A stretch of DNA of 64,000 nt, taken from Rhodovulum kholense (GTDB lineage Bacteria; Pseudomonadota; Alphaproteobacteria; Rhodobacterales; Rhodobacteraceae). A model generated the notes under the pieces. It made no database searches, was not told the origin of the DNA, and worked only from the letters and a program-made list of their open reading frames with translations. Of the stretch, positions 19,978-29,010 are shown piece after piece. The stretch lies in assembly GCF_003053725.1 (NCBI RefSeq), contig NZ_QAYC01000007.1:62001-126000 (forward strand), written 5' to 3'. A program made the translations under genes and the position numbers. The number at the start of each line of letters is the position of its first letter. Position 1 is the stretch's first letter.

Positions 19978-21063
19978 GTGATCCGTCTGGAAAAACGTCC
20001 CTCGCCGTCGCGCGTCTGGACCGCGGCGACCCCCGTGCTTGCGGTCGCGCTGACCATGGTGGCGGGCGGCGTGCTGTTCGCGATGCTGGGCAAGGACCCG
20101 GTCGCGGCGATCCGCATCATCTTCTGGGACCCGCTGTTCAACGAACAGTTCGCGAGCTATTCGCGCCCGCAGCTTCTGGTGAAGGCCGGGCCGCTGATCC
20201 TGATCGCCATCGGGCTGAGCCTCGGGTTTCGCGCGGGCATCTGGAATATCGGCGCCGAGGGGCAGTACATCATCGGCGCGCTGTCGGGCGCGGGTGTGGC
20301 GCTGGCCCTTTATCCGCTGGAGGCCTGGTTCGTCTTTCCCCTGATGGTGATCGCGGGCGGGCTTGGCGGCTGGGCCTGGGCGATGATCCCGGCGATCCTG
20401 AAGACCCGGTTCCGCACGAACGAGATCCTGGTGTCGCTTCTGCTCGTCTATGTGGCCGAGCAGATCCTGGCCGCGATGGCGCTGGGACTCATGCGCAACC
20501 CCGAGGGCGGCGGCTTTCCGGGCAGCCGGAACCTGCAGCAATACCCCGCCGCCGCCAATACCGAGCTGATCGCCAATAGCGGCATGCATTGGGGCGTGGT
20601 CGCGGCCTTCGTCGCGGTGATCGCAGCCTATGTCCTTCTGAACCGGCACATGCTGGGCTTTCAGATCCGGCTGACCGGGCAATCGCCCCGGGCCGCGCGC
20701 TTTGCGGGCGTCAATCCGAACGGGCTGGTGCTGTTCTGCCTGGGCGCGTCGGGTGCGCTGGCGGGGTTGGCCGGGCTTTTCGAGGTTTCGGGGCCCGCCG
20801 GTCAGGTCTCGATCGACTTCAACCAGGGCTACGGCTTTACCGCGATCATCGTGGCCTTCCTCGGGCGGCTGAACCCGGTGGGCATCCTGCTGGCAGGGCT
20901 GCTGATGGCGCTGACCTATATCGGGGGCGAGCTTGCGCAATTCATGCTGAACCTGCCCGCCGCCGCGATCCAGGCGTTTCAGGGGATGCTTTTGTTCTTC
21001 CTTCTGGGGCTCGACGTGCTGACCAATTACCGGCTCCGCTGGGGCAAGAGGGAGATCGCCTGA
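19978..21063 (+). CDS. ABC importer permease 1 (nucleoside type)
   Basis: Integral membrane permease, 361 residues, GTG start at 19978. Many hydrophobic segments are visible, including VLAVALTMVAGGVLFAML near the N-terminus. The family hallmark LGFRAGIWNIGAEGQYIIGA lies at about residues 80-100. The C-terminal YGFTAIIVAFLGRLNPVGIL region matches the YufP/NupP-like BPD_transp_2 family. The 12-nt gap to the ATPase and 1-nt overlap with permease 2 place it in the xdh operon. Confidence 0.9.
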   Translation: MIRLEKRPSPSRVWTAATPVLAVALTMVAGGVLFAMLGKDPVAAIRIIFWDPLFNEQFASYSRPQLLVKAGPLILIAIGLSLGFRAGIWNIGAEGQYIIGALSGAGVALALYPLEAWFVFPLMVIAGGLGGWAWAMIPAILKTRFRTNEILVSLLLVYVAEQILAAMALGLMRNPEGGGFPGSRNLQQYPAAANTELIANSGMHWGVVAAFVAVIAAYVLLNRHMLGFQIRLTGQSPRAARFAGVNPNGLVLFCLGASGALAGLAGLFEVSGPAGQVSIDFNQGYGFTAIIVAFLGRLNPVGILLAGLLMALTYIGGELAQFMLNLPAAAIQAFQGMLLFFLLGLDVLTNYRLRWGKREIA

Positions 21064-21995
21064 TGGACCTGTCCGCCATCGACCCCGTCATCCTGATCGC
21101 CTCGCTGATGGTGGCCTCGACCCCGATCCTGCTGGCCGCGACCGGCGAGCTGATCGTCGAGAAATCGGGCGTGCTGAACCTGGGCGTCGAAGGGATGATG
21201 ATCACCGGCGCGATCTGCGGCTTTGCCGCTTCGGTGCAGACCGGCAGCCCCGCGCTGGGCTTTCTGGCCGCCATTATCGGCGGCGCGGCGCTGTCGATGA
21301 TCTTCGGGCTGCTGACCCAGGTGCTGATGTCGAACCAGGTCGCGACGGGGCTGGCGCTGACGCTGTTCGGGCTGGGGCTGTCAGCGCTGATCGGTCAGGG
21401 CTATGCGGGGATGAAACCGCCGCCGACCCGGCCGCTCGACCTTGGGGTCCTGTCGGATCTGCCGGTGATCGGAAAGATCGTCTTTTCCCATGACGCGATG
21501 GTCTATGTCAGCCTCGCCCTCGTGGCGCTGGTCTGGGCCTTCCTGCGCTATACCCGCGCGGGCCTGATCCTGCGCGCGGTCGGCGAAAGCCACGAGGCCG
21601 CGCATGCGCTGGGCTACAAGGTCGTGCGCATCCGCCTGATGGCGATCGGCTTCGGCGGCGCGATGGCGGGCCTGGGCGGGGCCTATCTGAGCCTCATCCG
21701 CGTGCCGCAATGGACCGAGGGCATGACCGCGGGTGCCGGCTGGATCGCGCTGGCGCTGGTGGTCTTCGCCTCCTGGCGTCCCTGGCGGCTGCTGCTTGGG
21801 GCCTACCTGTTCGGCGGCATCACCGTGCTGCAGCTGAACCTGCAGGCCGCCGGTGTCGCGGTTCCGGCAGAGTTCTTGTCGGCCACGCCCTATCTGGTAA
21901 CCATTCTGGTACTCGTGCTGATGTCGGCCGACCGCAGCCGGGCCGCCCTGCATGCCCCGGCCGATCTGGGCAAGACTTTCCACGCCTCCAGCTAG
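21063..21995 (+). CDS. ABC importer permease 2 (nucleoside type)
   Basis: 310-residue membrane permease, second half of the heterodimeric channel. ATG 21063 shares one base with the previous stop (TGATG). The N-terminus shows ELIVEKSGVLNLGVEGMM, the equivalent of the NIGAEGQ motif in permease 1, and there are 8-10 hydrophobic stretches. YufQ/NupQ-like. Belongs to the same operon as xdhABC. Confidence 0.9.
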   Translation: MDLSAIDPVILIASLMVASTPILLAATGELIVEKSGVLNLGVEGMMITGAICGFAASVQTGSPALGFLAAIIGGAALSMIFGLLTQVLMSNQVATGLALTLFGLGLSALIGQGYAGMKPPPTRPLDLGVLSDLPVIGKIVFSHDAMVYVSLALVALVWAFLRYTRAGLILRAVGESHEAAHALGYKVVRIRLMAIGFGGAMAGLGGAYLSLIRVPQWTEGMTAGAGWIALALVVFASWRPWRLLLGAYLFGGITVLQLNLQAAGVAVPAEFLSATPYLVTILVLVLMSADRSRAALHAPADLGKTFHASS

Positions 21996-22056
21996 AGGCG
22001 CGCGCAACCGACGGGGCCGCCACGCGCCCCGGACACGTATCGGAGACAGAGACCCC

Positions 22057-23130
22057 ATGAAACGCAGAACATTCCTTGCCACCAGTGCGCTGGCCCTGGG
22101 CCTTGCCGGAACCGCTTTCGCCCAGGACAAGGTCAAGGTCGGCTTCATCTATGTCGGCCCCGTCAACGATGGCGGCTGGAGCCAGCACCACCACGAATCC
22201 GCGATGGTGATGAAAGAGCATTTCGGCGATGCCATCGAGCTGGTGGAACAGGAAAGTGTGCCCGAGGGCGCCGATACCGAACGCGCGCTGACCCAGATGG
22301 CGCTGTCGGGCTGCGACATCGTCTTTGCGACCTCCTTCGGCTTCATGGACCCGACGATCAACGTGGCCAAGAAGTTTCCGAAGGTGAAATTCGAGCACGC
22401 CACCGGCTACAAGCGCGCCGAGAACGTGTCGACCTATTCGGCCCGCTTCTATGAAGGCCGCGCGGTGCAGGGCCTGCTGGCGGGCCGGATGACCCAGTCG
22501 AACGTGATCGGATATATCGGGTCCTTCCCGATCCCCGAGGTGATCCGGGGCATCGACTCGGCCTTCATCCACGCCCGCAAGGTCAACCCCGACGTGCAGT
22601 TCAAGGTGGTCTGGGCCAATACCTGGTTCGACCCGGCCAAGGAGGCCGACGCGGCCACCGCGCTGATCAACCAGGGCGCCGACGTGATCCTGCAGCACAC
22701 CGACTCGACCGCGCCCCATGCCGCCGCCGAGAAGGCGGGCAATGTCTACACCTTCGGTCAGGCCGCCGACATGGCCGAATATGCGCCGAAGCCCCGGATC
22801 TCGTCGATCATCGACAACTGGGCGCCCTATTACATCGAGCGCGTGCAGGCGGTGATGGACGGCACCTGGGAAAGCAAGGACACCTGGGGCGGCATCGCCT
22901 CGGGGATGGTCAAGATCGGCGAGATTTCGGACGCGGTCCCGGCCGAGATCCGCGACGAGGCGATCGCGCTGGAAGAGTCGATTTCCAGCGGCGCCTACCA
23001 CCCCTTCACCGGGCCGCTGAACAAGCAGGACGGCAGCGTCTGGCTGGCCGAGGGCGAAGTGGCCGATGACGGCACGCTGGCCGGTCTCAACTTCTACGTC
23101 GAAGGGCTGAGCGGCGAAGTCCCGAAATAA
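22057..23130 (+). CDS. BMP family periplasmic binding protein
   Basis: Substrate-binding protein of the importer, 357 residues, PnrA/Bmp fold. The start at 22057 gives a signal peptide (MKRRTFLATSALALGLAGTAFA) with a likely cleavage after AFA; RR at positions 3-4 is only Tat-like. The mature protein begins DKVKVGFIYVGPVNDGGW, the usual first strand of this family, and IGYIGSFPIPEVIRGID is also conserved. No lipobox cysteine, so it is soluble periplasmic. Purines or purine nucleosides are the likely ligands, by linkage to xdhABC. A strong hairpin follows at 23158-23179 and ends the operon. Confidence 0.9.
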   Translation: MKRRTFLATSALALGLAGTAFAQDKVKVGFIYVGPVNDGGWSQHHHESAMVMKEHFGDAIELVEQESVPEGADTERALTQMALSGCDIVFATSFGFMDPTINVAKKFPKVKFEHATGYKRAENVSTYSARFYEGRAVQGLLAGRMTQSNVIGYIGSFPIPEVIRGIDSAFIHARKVNPDVQFKVVWANTWFDPAKEADAATALINQGADVILQHTDSTAPHAAAEKAGNVYTFGQAADMAEYAPKPRISSIIDNWAPYYIERVQAVMDGTWESKDTWGGIASGMVKIGEISDAVPAEIRDEAIALEESISSGAYHPFTGPLNKQDGSVWLAEGEVADDGTLAGLNFYVEGLSGEVPK

Positions 23131-23157
23131 CCCGGTCGACCCGCAGCAGGACGACGC

Positions 23158-23179
23158 AAGGGCCCGCGCGCGGGCCCTT
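23158..23179 (+). terminator. Operon-end hairpin after the BMP gene
   Basis: AAGGGCCCG-CGCG-CGGGCCCTT, a perfect 9-bp stem with tetraloop, 28 nt after the stop. No U-run follows. Confidence 0.7.
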
Positions 23180-23670
23180 CGCATGTCGAGGCACCCGCGC
23201 ACCTGCGCCCAAGCCGGGCCTCTGGTCGTGCCGTCCGGGCCCAATCCGGCCCTACGGCCGCTTCGTGCGAAAGGCGTCGCATATTGTTTCAAAACCGCAG
23301 CCGAATCTGCTAGTTTCCGCAACGTAACTTATTTGTGGGGCCAGTCGCCCGGGGCTTTCGCTCCGGCGCGACGGGTGGGATCGTCCCCCGACTGCCCTCA
23401 CCGCGAAAAAGGGTATTCCCTGCGGGCACAGCTCCGCAGAGATGTCCGCTCTGTCCACGGACCGGAACCGCGGGCAACCGACCGAACTCTGAGGCGGCAC
23501 TGCCTCCTGCGGCGCCGGTCCTCTGGCGGCCCGGAAGGGTGGTACCTGCCGGGCAGTCCGAGAGACATGCGCCCGCGCGCGATTGCTGCATGATCGCGTG
23601 CACCCGCCGCCTCCGGAGCGGCGCGCGGCGGGGGTTTCCCTCTGCCGCGCGCTTGTGCTTATCTCGCGCC
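23180..23670. other. 491-bp gap with AT-rich patch and multiple inverted repeats
   Basis: No plausible gene is seen. An AT-richer patch at about 23281-23336 contains TTGTTT (23285-23290) and TGCTAG, spaced as a weak promoter. It is followed by nested short hairpins on the plus strand: CTGCGG/CCGCAG (23420-23439), a mutually exclusive CAGAG/CTCTG (23437-23453), GAGGC/GCCTC (23491-23506) and GCCCGG/CCGGGC (23529-23554). The arrangement suggests a structured leader or small RNA ahead of the oxidoreductase gene; see findings. Confidence 0.4.
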
Positions 23671-24750
23671 ATGGATACGGATTTCATCGTCATCGGCGGC
23701 GGCATCGCCGGGGTATCGGTCGGGGCGCGGCTCGCGCCTCTGGGCCGGGTCGCGCTGTTCGAAACCGAAAAGGCGCTTGGCTATCACACCTCGGGCCGCT
23801 CGGCGGCCCTGTTCGACGAATGCCTGGGCGCACCCCCGATCGTCGCGCTGAACCGAGCCGGGCACAGCTATCACCAGACCGCCGATGGCGGCGTGCTGTC
23901 GCCCCGGGGCCTGATGGTCGTCGGCCGGGCGGGTGACGGTGCCGCCTTCGAGGCCGACCGCCGCCACATGGACCTGCGCGCGCTGACGCCCGAAGAAGCA
24001 CAGGAAATCGTCCCGATCCTCGATCCTGCCCGCGTCGCCTTCGCCGGGATCACCGAGCGTGCCTGGGACATCGACACCGACCGGCTGCTGCAAGGCTTCG
24101 CCCGCCAGATCCGCAGCCATGGCGGCCGGATCGAGACCGGGCGCAAGGTCACCGCCATCGCGCGGGTCGAGACCGGCTGGCAGATCACCGCAGGCGGCGA
24201 GACTGTCGAAGGCCGCATCCTGATCAATGCCGCCGGCGCCTGGGTCGACGAGGTGGCCCGGATGGCCGGGCTGGCGCCCCTGGGCTTTACCCCGATGCGC
24301 CGGTCCATGGCCCAGTTGCCCGCCCCCGCCGGTCAGGACCCGCGCCGCTGGCCGATGATCCTCGGCGCGGGCGAACGCTGGTACTGCAAGCCCGAAGCGG
24401 GCAAGCTTCTGGTCTCGCCCGCCGAGGAAGATCCGATGCCGCCCCATGATGCCTTCGCCGACGACATGGTGCTGGCCGAGGGGCTGGCGCGCTACGAAGA
24501 GATGGTGACCGCGCCGGTGACCCGGGTCGAAACCAGCTGGGCGGGCCTGCGCACCTTCGCGCCCGACCGCCTGCTGGTGATCGGCTTCGATCCGCGCGAT
24601 CCGGCCTTCTTCTGGCATGCGGGTCAGGGCGGGGTCGGGATGCAGACCTCGCCCGCCGCCAGCGAACTGGCCGCCGACATCCTGGGCGGCCGCGCCTCGG
24701 AACTCCGGCGCATGCTCGAGGCGACCTTCAGCCCGGCCCGGTTCTGCTGA
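23671..24750 (+). CDS. FAD-dependent amine/amino acid oxidoreductase (DadA/glycine oxidase-like)
   Basis: DAO-fold flavoenzyme, 359 residues. The N-terminal Rossmann motif DFIVIGGGIAGVSVGARLA binds FAD, followed by GYHTSGRSAALFDE as in D-amino acid dehydrogenases. The C-terminus has WAGLRTFAPDRLLVIGFD and AGQGGVGMQTSPAASELAAD, the second FAD-contacting region. Cytoplasmic; a likely reaction is oxidation of an amino or imino acid, but the substrate is not determined. The ATG at 23671 was chosen because it begins directly before the FAD motif. It overlaps the DUF938 gene by one base, so the two are co-transcribed. Confidence 0.85.
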   Translation: MDTDFIVIGGGIAGVSVGARLAPLGRVALFETEKALGYHTSGRSAALFDECLGAPPIVALNRAGHSYHQTADGGVLSPRGLMVVGRAGDGAAFEADRRHMDLRALTPEEAQEIVPILDPARVAFAGITERAWDIDTDRLLQGFARQIRSHGGRIETGRKVTAIARVETGWQITAGGETVEGRILINAAGAWVDEVARMAGLAPLGFTPMRRSMAQLPAPAGQDPRRWPMILGAGERWYCKPEAGKLLVSPAEEDPMPPHDAFADDMVLAEGLARYEEMVTAPVTRVETSWAGLRTFAPDRLLVIGFDPRDPAFFWHAGQGGVGMQTSPAASELAADILGGRASELRRMLEATFSPARFC

Positions 24751-25409
24751 TGCCCCGGCGGCTGGACCTGCCCGACAGCGCCTCGGTCGCGACGCCGGGC
24801 ATGGGCGGGCGGCTCAGCGCGCCCTCGGCCTTGCGCAACGCGGACGCAATCTGCGCGGTTCTGGAAACCCTGGCCCCGCCTCGCGGGCGCGTGCTGGAAC
24901 TGGCCTCGGGCACCGGCGAACATGCCGTGCGTTTTGCCGCCCGCCTGCCCGGCCTCATCTGGCAGCCGACCGAGATCGACCCGGCGCGCCGCGCCTCGAT
25001 CGACGCCTGGGCGGCCGAGGCGGCCCTGCCGAACCTGCGCCCGGCGATCGCGCTTGATGCCTGCCGGCCGGGCTGGGCCGCAGCCCATGCCGGGCAGGAC
25101 CTGATCTTCGTCAGCAACATCCTGCATCTTGTCAGCGCGCCCGAGGCCGAAACCCTGATCGCCGAGGCAGCCCGGGCGCTGGCACCCAAGGGCGTGCTGG
25201 CGATCTACGGGCCCTTCCTGCGCGCGACCGGCTTCGCCAGCCCCGGGGATGCCGCCTTCCATGCCAGCCTGACCGCGCAGGACGCCCAGATCGGCTACAA
25301 GCAGGTAGCTGTGGTGACCGGCTGGGGCGCCGCCGCCGGACTGCAACCTGAGGCACAAATTTCCATGCCCGCCAACAATCTGACGATAATTTTCCGCCAG
25401 CCCCTGTGA
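24750..25409 (+). CDS. DUF938 family SAM-dependent methyltransferase-like protein
   Basis: 219 residues with a class I methyltransferase fold: motif I VLELASGTGEHAVRFA near residue 48, acidic EIDPARR after strand 2, and DLIFVSNILHLVS as motif IV. The N-terminal DSASVATPGMGGRLSAPSALRN and C-terminal PANNLTIIFRQ are typical of the DUF938 family, whose substrate is unknown. Start ATG 24750 overlaps the stop of the upstream oxidoreductase. Confidence 0.82.
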   Translation: MPRRLDLPDSASVATPGMGGRLSAPSALRNADAICAVLETLAPPRGRVLELASGTGEHAVRFAARLPGLIWQPTEIDPARRASIDAWAAEAALPNLRPAIALDACRPGWAAAHAGQDLIFVSNILHLVSAPEAETLIAEAARALAPKGVLAIYGPFLRATGFASPGDAAFHASLTAQDAQIGYKQVAVVTGWGAAAGLQPEAQISMPANNLTIIFRQPL

Positions 25410-25424
25410 TCGCGCAACGAAACC

Positions 25425-25430
25425 TATAAT
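25425..25430 (+). promoter_or_regulatory. Consensus -10 hexamer upstream of AhpD-like gene
   Basis: TATAAT in an AT-richer patch, 54 nt ahead of the ATG at 25484. The -35 is weak (CCCTGT at 25402-25407 with a 17-bp spacer). The perfect -10 stands out in this high-GC background. Confidence 0.45.
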
Positions 25431-25483
25431 TAGGGCAAGGTAAAAAGCATCTCCGACTCAGCTTCGGATCAAAGGAGACCGAT

Positions 25484-25840
25484 ATGGACTGGACCGCCAA
25501 ACGCGATGGAACCAAGGACCAGCTGCGCCGCCTGAACAAGGCCCTTCCCGAGCAGACCAAGGCCTTCGGGGCGCTCGGCAAGGCCGTCAAGGAAGGCGGT
25601 GAGCTTGACTTCAAGACCAAGGAATTCATCGCGCTCGGCATCGCGGTCACCCAGCGTTGTCAGGCCTGCATCGTGCTGCACATGGAAGCCCTGGTGCGCG
25701 TCGGTGCCACCCGCGAAGAGGTCGGCGACGTGCTGGCGATGGCGATCCAGATGGGCGGCGGCCCGGCCATGATGTACGCGGCCGAAGCGATGGAATGCTA
25801 TGACCAGCTGACCGAGGAAAAGGCAGCCGCCGCCGAATAG
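25484..25840 (+). CDS. Carboxymuconolactone decarboxylase/AhpD-like protein
   Basis: 118-residue AhpD-core protein. The redox CxxC motif is present in QRCQACIVLHMEALVRVGAT, with His three residues after the second Cys, matching the AhpD-type peroxidase catalytic triad layout (Glu...CxxC...His). It may be an alkylhydroperoxidase-type disulfide reductase rather than a decarboxylase. AAGGAG precedes the ATG at 25484 by about 7 nt. Single gene with its own promoter. Confidence 0.87.
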   Translation: MDWTAKRDGTKDQLRRLNKALPEQTKAFGALGKAVKEGGELDFKTKEFIALGIAVTQRCQACIVLHMEALVRVGATREEVGDVLAMAIQMGGGPAMMYAAEAMECYDQLTEEKAAAAE

Positions 25841-25943
25841 GCCGAGGGGCATCGGGCGCCTCCGGGCGCCCTGCCCCGGTTGCAGTTGCCGCAGGCCGCG
25901 GATGCGACTACCTCTGGGATACCGCGATCCAAGGAGTCCTCCG

Positions 25944-26387
25944 ATGCGCCGCCCCATCCGTTCCGCCCTTGCCCTTTCGGGCTTCGCCCTTGCCCTTGCC
26001 GCCGGGTCCGCTGGCGCGGACACCCAGCGCGCGCCCATACTCTACGAGAAATGGGACGCCGACCGCAGCGGCACCATCAACCGCCATGAGCTGCAAAGCC
26101 AGGCCCGCCGCATCTTCGCGGCCTTCGATACCAATGGCGACGGCCATCTCGACGCGACCGAAGCCGCGGCCTTCGACCGTGCCCGCGGCCCGCTGGCCTA
26201 TTTCCGCGGCGAAGAGGCCTATGAGCGCAAGGTCGTCGTCAAGGGCCAGAAGCTGATGCGCAACGATATCAACGGCAACGGAGTCATCGACCTGTCGGAA
26301 TTCCGCATGGCGGCCAATGAATGGCTTGCAATGCACGACCGCGACGGCGACGGGCGGCTCACGCTTTGGGACGTGTCCGCCCGCTGA
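25944..26387 (+). CDS. Secreted EF-hand calcium-binding protein
   Basis: 147 residues with a signal peptide (LALSGFALALAAGSAGA). Four EF-hand-like loops follow: DADRSGTINRHE, DTNGDGHLDATE, DINGNGVIDLSE and DRDGDGRLTLWD. All but the last have Glu at position 12, so three are canonical and the fourth is degenerate. AAGGAG lies 7 nt before ATG 25944; a longer frame would have no signal peptide. Calmodulin-like periplasmic calcium sensor or buffer; partner unknown. Convergent with the next gene. Confidence 0.85.
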   Translation: MRRPIRSALALSGFALALAAGSAGADTQRAPILYEKWDADRSGTINRHELQSQARRIFAAFDTNGDGHLDATEAAAFDRARGPLAYFRGEEAYERKVVVKGQKLMRNDINGNGVIDLSEFRMAANEWLAMHDRDGDGRLTLWDVSAR

Positions 26388-26398
26388 CCGGTGGGGAA

Positions 26399-26421
26399 GG
26401 CGGGCGGCTCAGCCGTCCGCC
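26399..26421. terminator. Bidirectional hairpin overlapping the dehydrogenase stop codon
   Basis: GGCGGGCGGC pairs with GCCGTCCGCC (one G-T wobble). It lies 11 nt after the EF-hand stop and includes the stop codon (26409-26411) of the convergent dehydrogenase. Confidence 0.6.
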
Positions 26422-28898
26422 CGGATCCGCGCATTGGTCGGGTCGTGGGGGCTGTCCTCGACGACCTCGACCGCCCAGAGTGCATCGAACATCCTGACGC
26501 TCAGCCGGGTGCCCGGCACCGCCAGGTCGGGCCGCACATAGCCCATGCCGATGGACTTGCCGAAGGCGACCGACCAGCCGCCCGAGGTCAGCCGCCCGAC
26601 CCGGGTCTCGCCGTCATAAAGCGCCTCGCGGCCCCAGGGATCGGCATCCTCCGGCCCGTCGATCAGCAGCGTGACGCATTTCGAGCGGAGGCCCGTCGCC
26701 TCCATCGCGGCCTTGCCGTGGAAATCCTTCGACAGATCGACGAAACGGTCGAGCCCGGCCTCGAGCGGTGTGGCATCGCGCCCGAGCTCGGTGCCGAAGG
26801 CGCGATAGCTCTTCTCTTGCCGAAGCCAGTTCTGCGCCCGCGCGCCCACGGGTTTCAGCCCCTGCGCGGCGCCCGCCTCCATCAGCCGGTCGAACAGGTG
26901 GTTCTGCATCTCGATCGGATGATGCAGCTCCCAGCCCAGCTCGCCCGTATAGGCCACGCGCAGCGCGTTGACCGGGACCATGCCCAGTTCGATCTGCCGC
27001 GCCGACAGCCAGGGGAAGCGCTTGTTCGACAGCGCCGTCGCCGGGTCGGCGTCGCGGATCAGCCCGGCCAGGATCGCCCGCGCATTGGGGCCCGCCAGCG
27101 CGAAGACCCCATAGCGCGTGGTCACGTCCTCGACGATCACCGGGCCGAACTCGGCCGCCTTGTCCTCGGCCGCCTTCAGCAGGAAATCCTCGTCATAGGC
27201 GTGCCAGGCCCCGGCCGAGACCAGGTAATAGACGTCCTCGGCCTGACGGACGATGGTGTATTCGGTCCGGACGGTGCCCGCGCTGCTCAGCGCATAGGTC
27301 AGGTTGACCCGGCCGATCTTGGGCAGCTTGTTGCAGGTGAACCAGTCCAGGAACGCCGTCGCGCCGGGCCCGCGCACGATATGCTTGGCAAAGGCCGTGG
27401 CGTCGATCAGCCCGGCCGTCTCGCGGATCGCCTTCGCCTCGGCCTCGGCATATTGCCACCAGCCGCCCCGGCGGAAGCTGCGCGCGGCATGATCGTCAAA
27501 GCCTTCGGGGGCGAAGTAGTTGGGCCGTTCCCAGCCCTGCACCTGCCCGAACTGCGCGCCCAGCGCCTTCATCCGGTCGTAACAGGGCGCGGTCCTCAGC
27601 GGCCGCGCTGCCGGGCGTTCCTCGTCGGGATGGTGCAGGATATAGACATGCTCATACGCCTCCTCGTTCTTGGCCACGGCATAGTCCGTGGTCATCCAGG
27701 ACCCGTAGCGCTTGGGATCGAGCGAGCCCATGTCGATCTCGGCCTCGCCCTCGGTCATCAGCTGGGCGAGGTAATGGCCCGACCCGCCCGCGGCGGTGAT
27801 CCCGAAGGAAAAGCCCTCGGCCAGCCACATGTTGCGAAGGCCCGGCGCCGGCCCCAGCAGCGGGTTGCCGTCGGGGGTATAGCAGATCGGGCCGTTGAAA
27901 TCGTCCTTCAGCCCCACCGTTTCCGAGCTTGGCAGCCGGTGGATCATCGACATGTATTCCTCCTCGATCCGTTCCAGATCGAGCGGGAACAGATCGGCGC
28001 GGAAGCTGTCGGGGCAGCCATAGGCGAACCGCGCAGGCGCGTTGCGCTCATAGGGGCCGAGGATCCAGCCGCCGCGTTCCTCGCGCACGTACCATTTGGC
28101 ATCGGCATCGCGCAGGACCGGATGCTCGGGGTTGCCGGCCTTGCGCCACGCGACCAGCGCCGGATCGGGCTCGGTCACGATATACTGGTGCTCGACCGGA
28201 ATCGCCGGGATCTTGAGGCCCAGAAGCCGCGCCGTCCGCTGCGCATGGTTGCCGGTGGCGGTGACCACATGTTCGGCGGTGATGACCGTCTGTTCCTCGG
28301 TCGGCACGAGGTTGCCGCCCTTTTCGGCCATCTTCGTGACCGTCACCCGCCATTCGGACCCGGTCCAGTCGTAGGCGTCGACCTGCCATTTCCGCTCGAT
28401 CACCGCGCCGAGCTGCCGCGCGCCCTTCGCCATGGCCTGGGTCACGTCGGCCGGATTGATGTAGCCGTCGGTCGGATGGTAGATCGCGCCGATCAGATCG
28501 TCGCAGCGCATCAGCGGCCAGCGCTCTTTCAGCTGCGCCGGGCTCAGCCATTCATAGGGCACGCCACAGGTCTCGGCCGTTGTGGCGTAGAGCCTGTATT
28601 CGTCCATCCGCGCGCGCGTCTGCGCCATGCGCAGGTTGCCCACCACGCTGAAGCCGGGGTTAAGCCCGGTCTCGGCCTCGAGCGTCTTGTAGAACTTGAT
28701 CGAGTAGTCGTGGATATGCGTCGTCGCGAAGGACATGTTGAAATAGGGCAAAAGCCCGGCCGCATGCCAGGTCGAGCCCGAGGTCAGCTCGTCCCGTTCC
28801 AGAAGCATGGTATCCCAGCCCGCCCTGGCCAGATGATATGCAATCGAGGTGCCGACGGCGCCGCCGCCGACGACCAGGGCTTTGACATGAGTCTTCAT
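26409..28898 (-). CDS. Dimethylglycine/sarcosine dehydrogenase-like FAD and GcvT fusion
   Basis: 829-residue two-part enzyme. N-terminal DAO/FAD domain: ALVVGGGAVGTSIAYHLARAG and the GSTWHAAGLLPYF motif, whose His is the covalent flavin site in DMGDH-type enzymes. C-terminal GcvT (aminomethyltransferase) domain from about residue 430, including YTGELGWELHHPIEMQNHLFD, and GcvT C-terminal barrel near 720-815. It would oxidatively demethylate an N-methyl amine (dimethylglycine, sarcosine or related) and pass formaldehyde to tetrahydrofolate, which fits glycine betaine catabolism. Exact substrate is uncertain. Starts at 28898, MKTHVKALVVGGG. Confidence 0.87.
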   Translation of the reverse strand: MKTHVKALVVGGGAVGTSIAYHLARAGWDTMLLERDELTSGSTWHAAGLLPYFNMSFATTHIHDYSIKFYKTLEAETGLNPGFSVVGNLRMAQTRARMDEYRLYATTAETCGVPYEWLSPAQLKERWPLMRCDDLIGAIYHPTDGYINPADVTQAMAKGARQLGAVIERKWQVDAYDWTGSEWRVTVTKMAEKGGNLVPTEEQTVITAEHVVTATGNHAQRTARLLGLKIPAIPVEHQYIVTEPDPALVAWRKAGNPEHPVLRDADAKWYVREERGGWILGPYERNAPARFAYGCPDSFRADLFPLDLERIEEEYMSMIHRLPSSETVGLKDDFNGPICYTPDGNPLLGPAPGLRNMWLAEGFSFGITAAGGSGHYLAQLMTEGEAEIDMGSLDPKRYGSWMTTDYAVAKNEEAYEHVYILHHPDEERPAARPLRTAPCYDRMKALGAQFGQVQGWERPNYFAPEGFDDHAARSFRRGGWWQYAEAEAKAIRETAGLIDATAFAKHIVRGPGATAFLDWFTCNKLPKIGRVNLTYALSSAGTVRTEYTIVRQAEDVYYLVSAGAWHAYDEDFLLKAAEDKAAEFGPVIVEDVTTRYGVFALAGPNARAILAGLIRDADPATALSNKRFPWLSARQIELGMVPVNALRVAYTGELGWELHHPIEMQNHLFDRLMEAGAAQGLKPVGARAQNWLRQEKSYRAFGTELGRDATPLEAGLDRFVDLSKDFHGKAAMEATGLRSKCVTLLIDGPEDADPWGREALYDGETRVGRLTSGGWSVAFGKSIGMGYVRPDLAVPGTRLSVRMFDALWAVEVVEDSPHDPTNARIRADG

Positions 28899-29010
28899 CG
28901 GCCGAGTCTCCTGCTTGCCGCTCGTTTCTCTCAGTTAGGCAGGATTCTGGTGGCGCGGCGGGGGCCATCCGACCCGAAATGGACAGAAACCGACGCCGGG
29001 CTGCGCGAGT

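Noticed and set aside
23183-23593. Possible 136-codon gene in the gap before the FAD oxidoreductase
   Set aside because: The translation is Arg/Pro/Gly-rich without any motif, the start has no ribosome-binding site, and it runs through the inverted-repeat region.
23340-23600. Cobalamin riboswitch ahead of the FAD oxidoreductase gene
   Set aside because: Some landmarks occur in the right order, but the conserved CCCCGCAACTG-type block and the exact B12-box are missing and the downstream gene has no B12 link. Kept only as a structured-RNA candidate.
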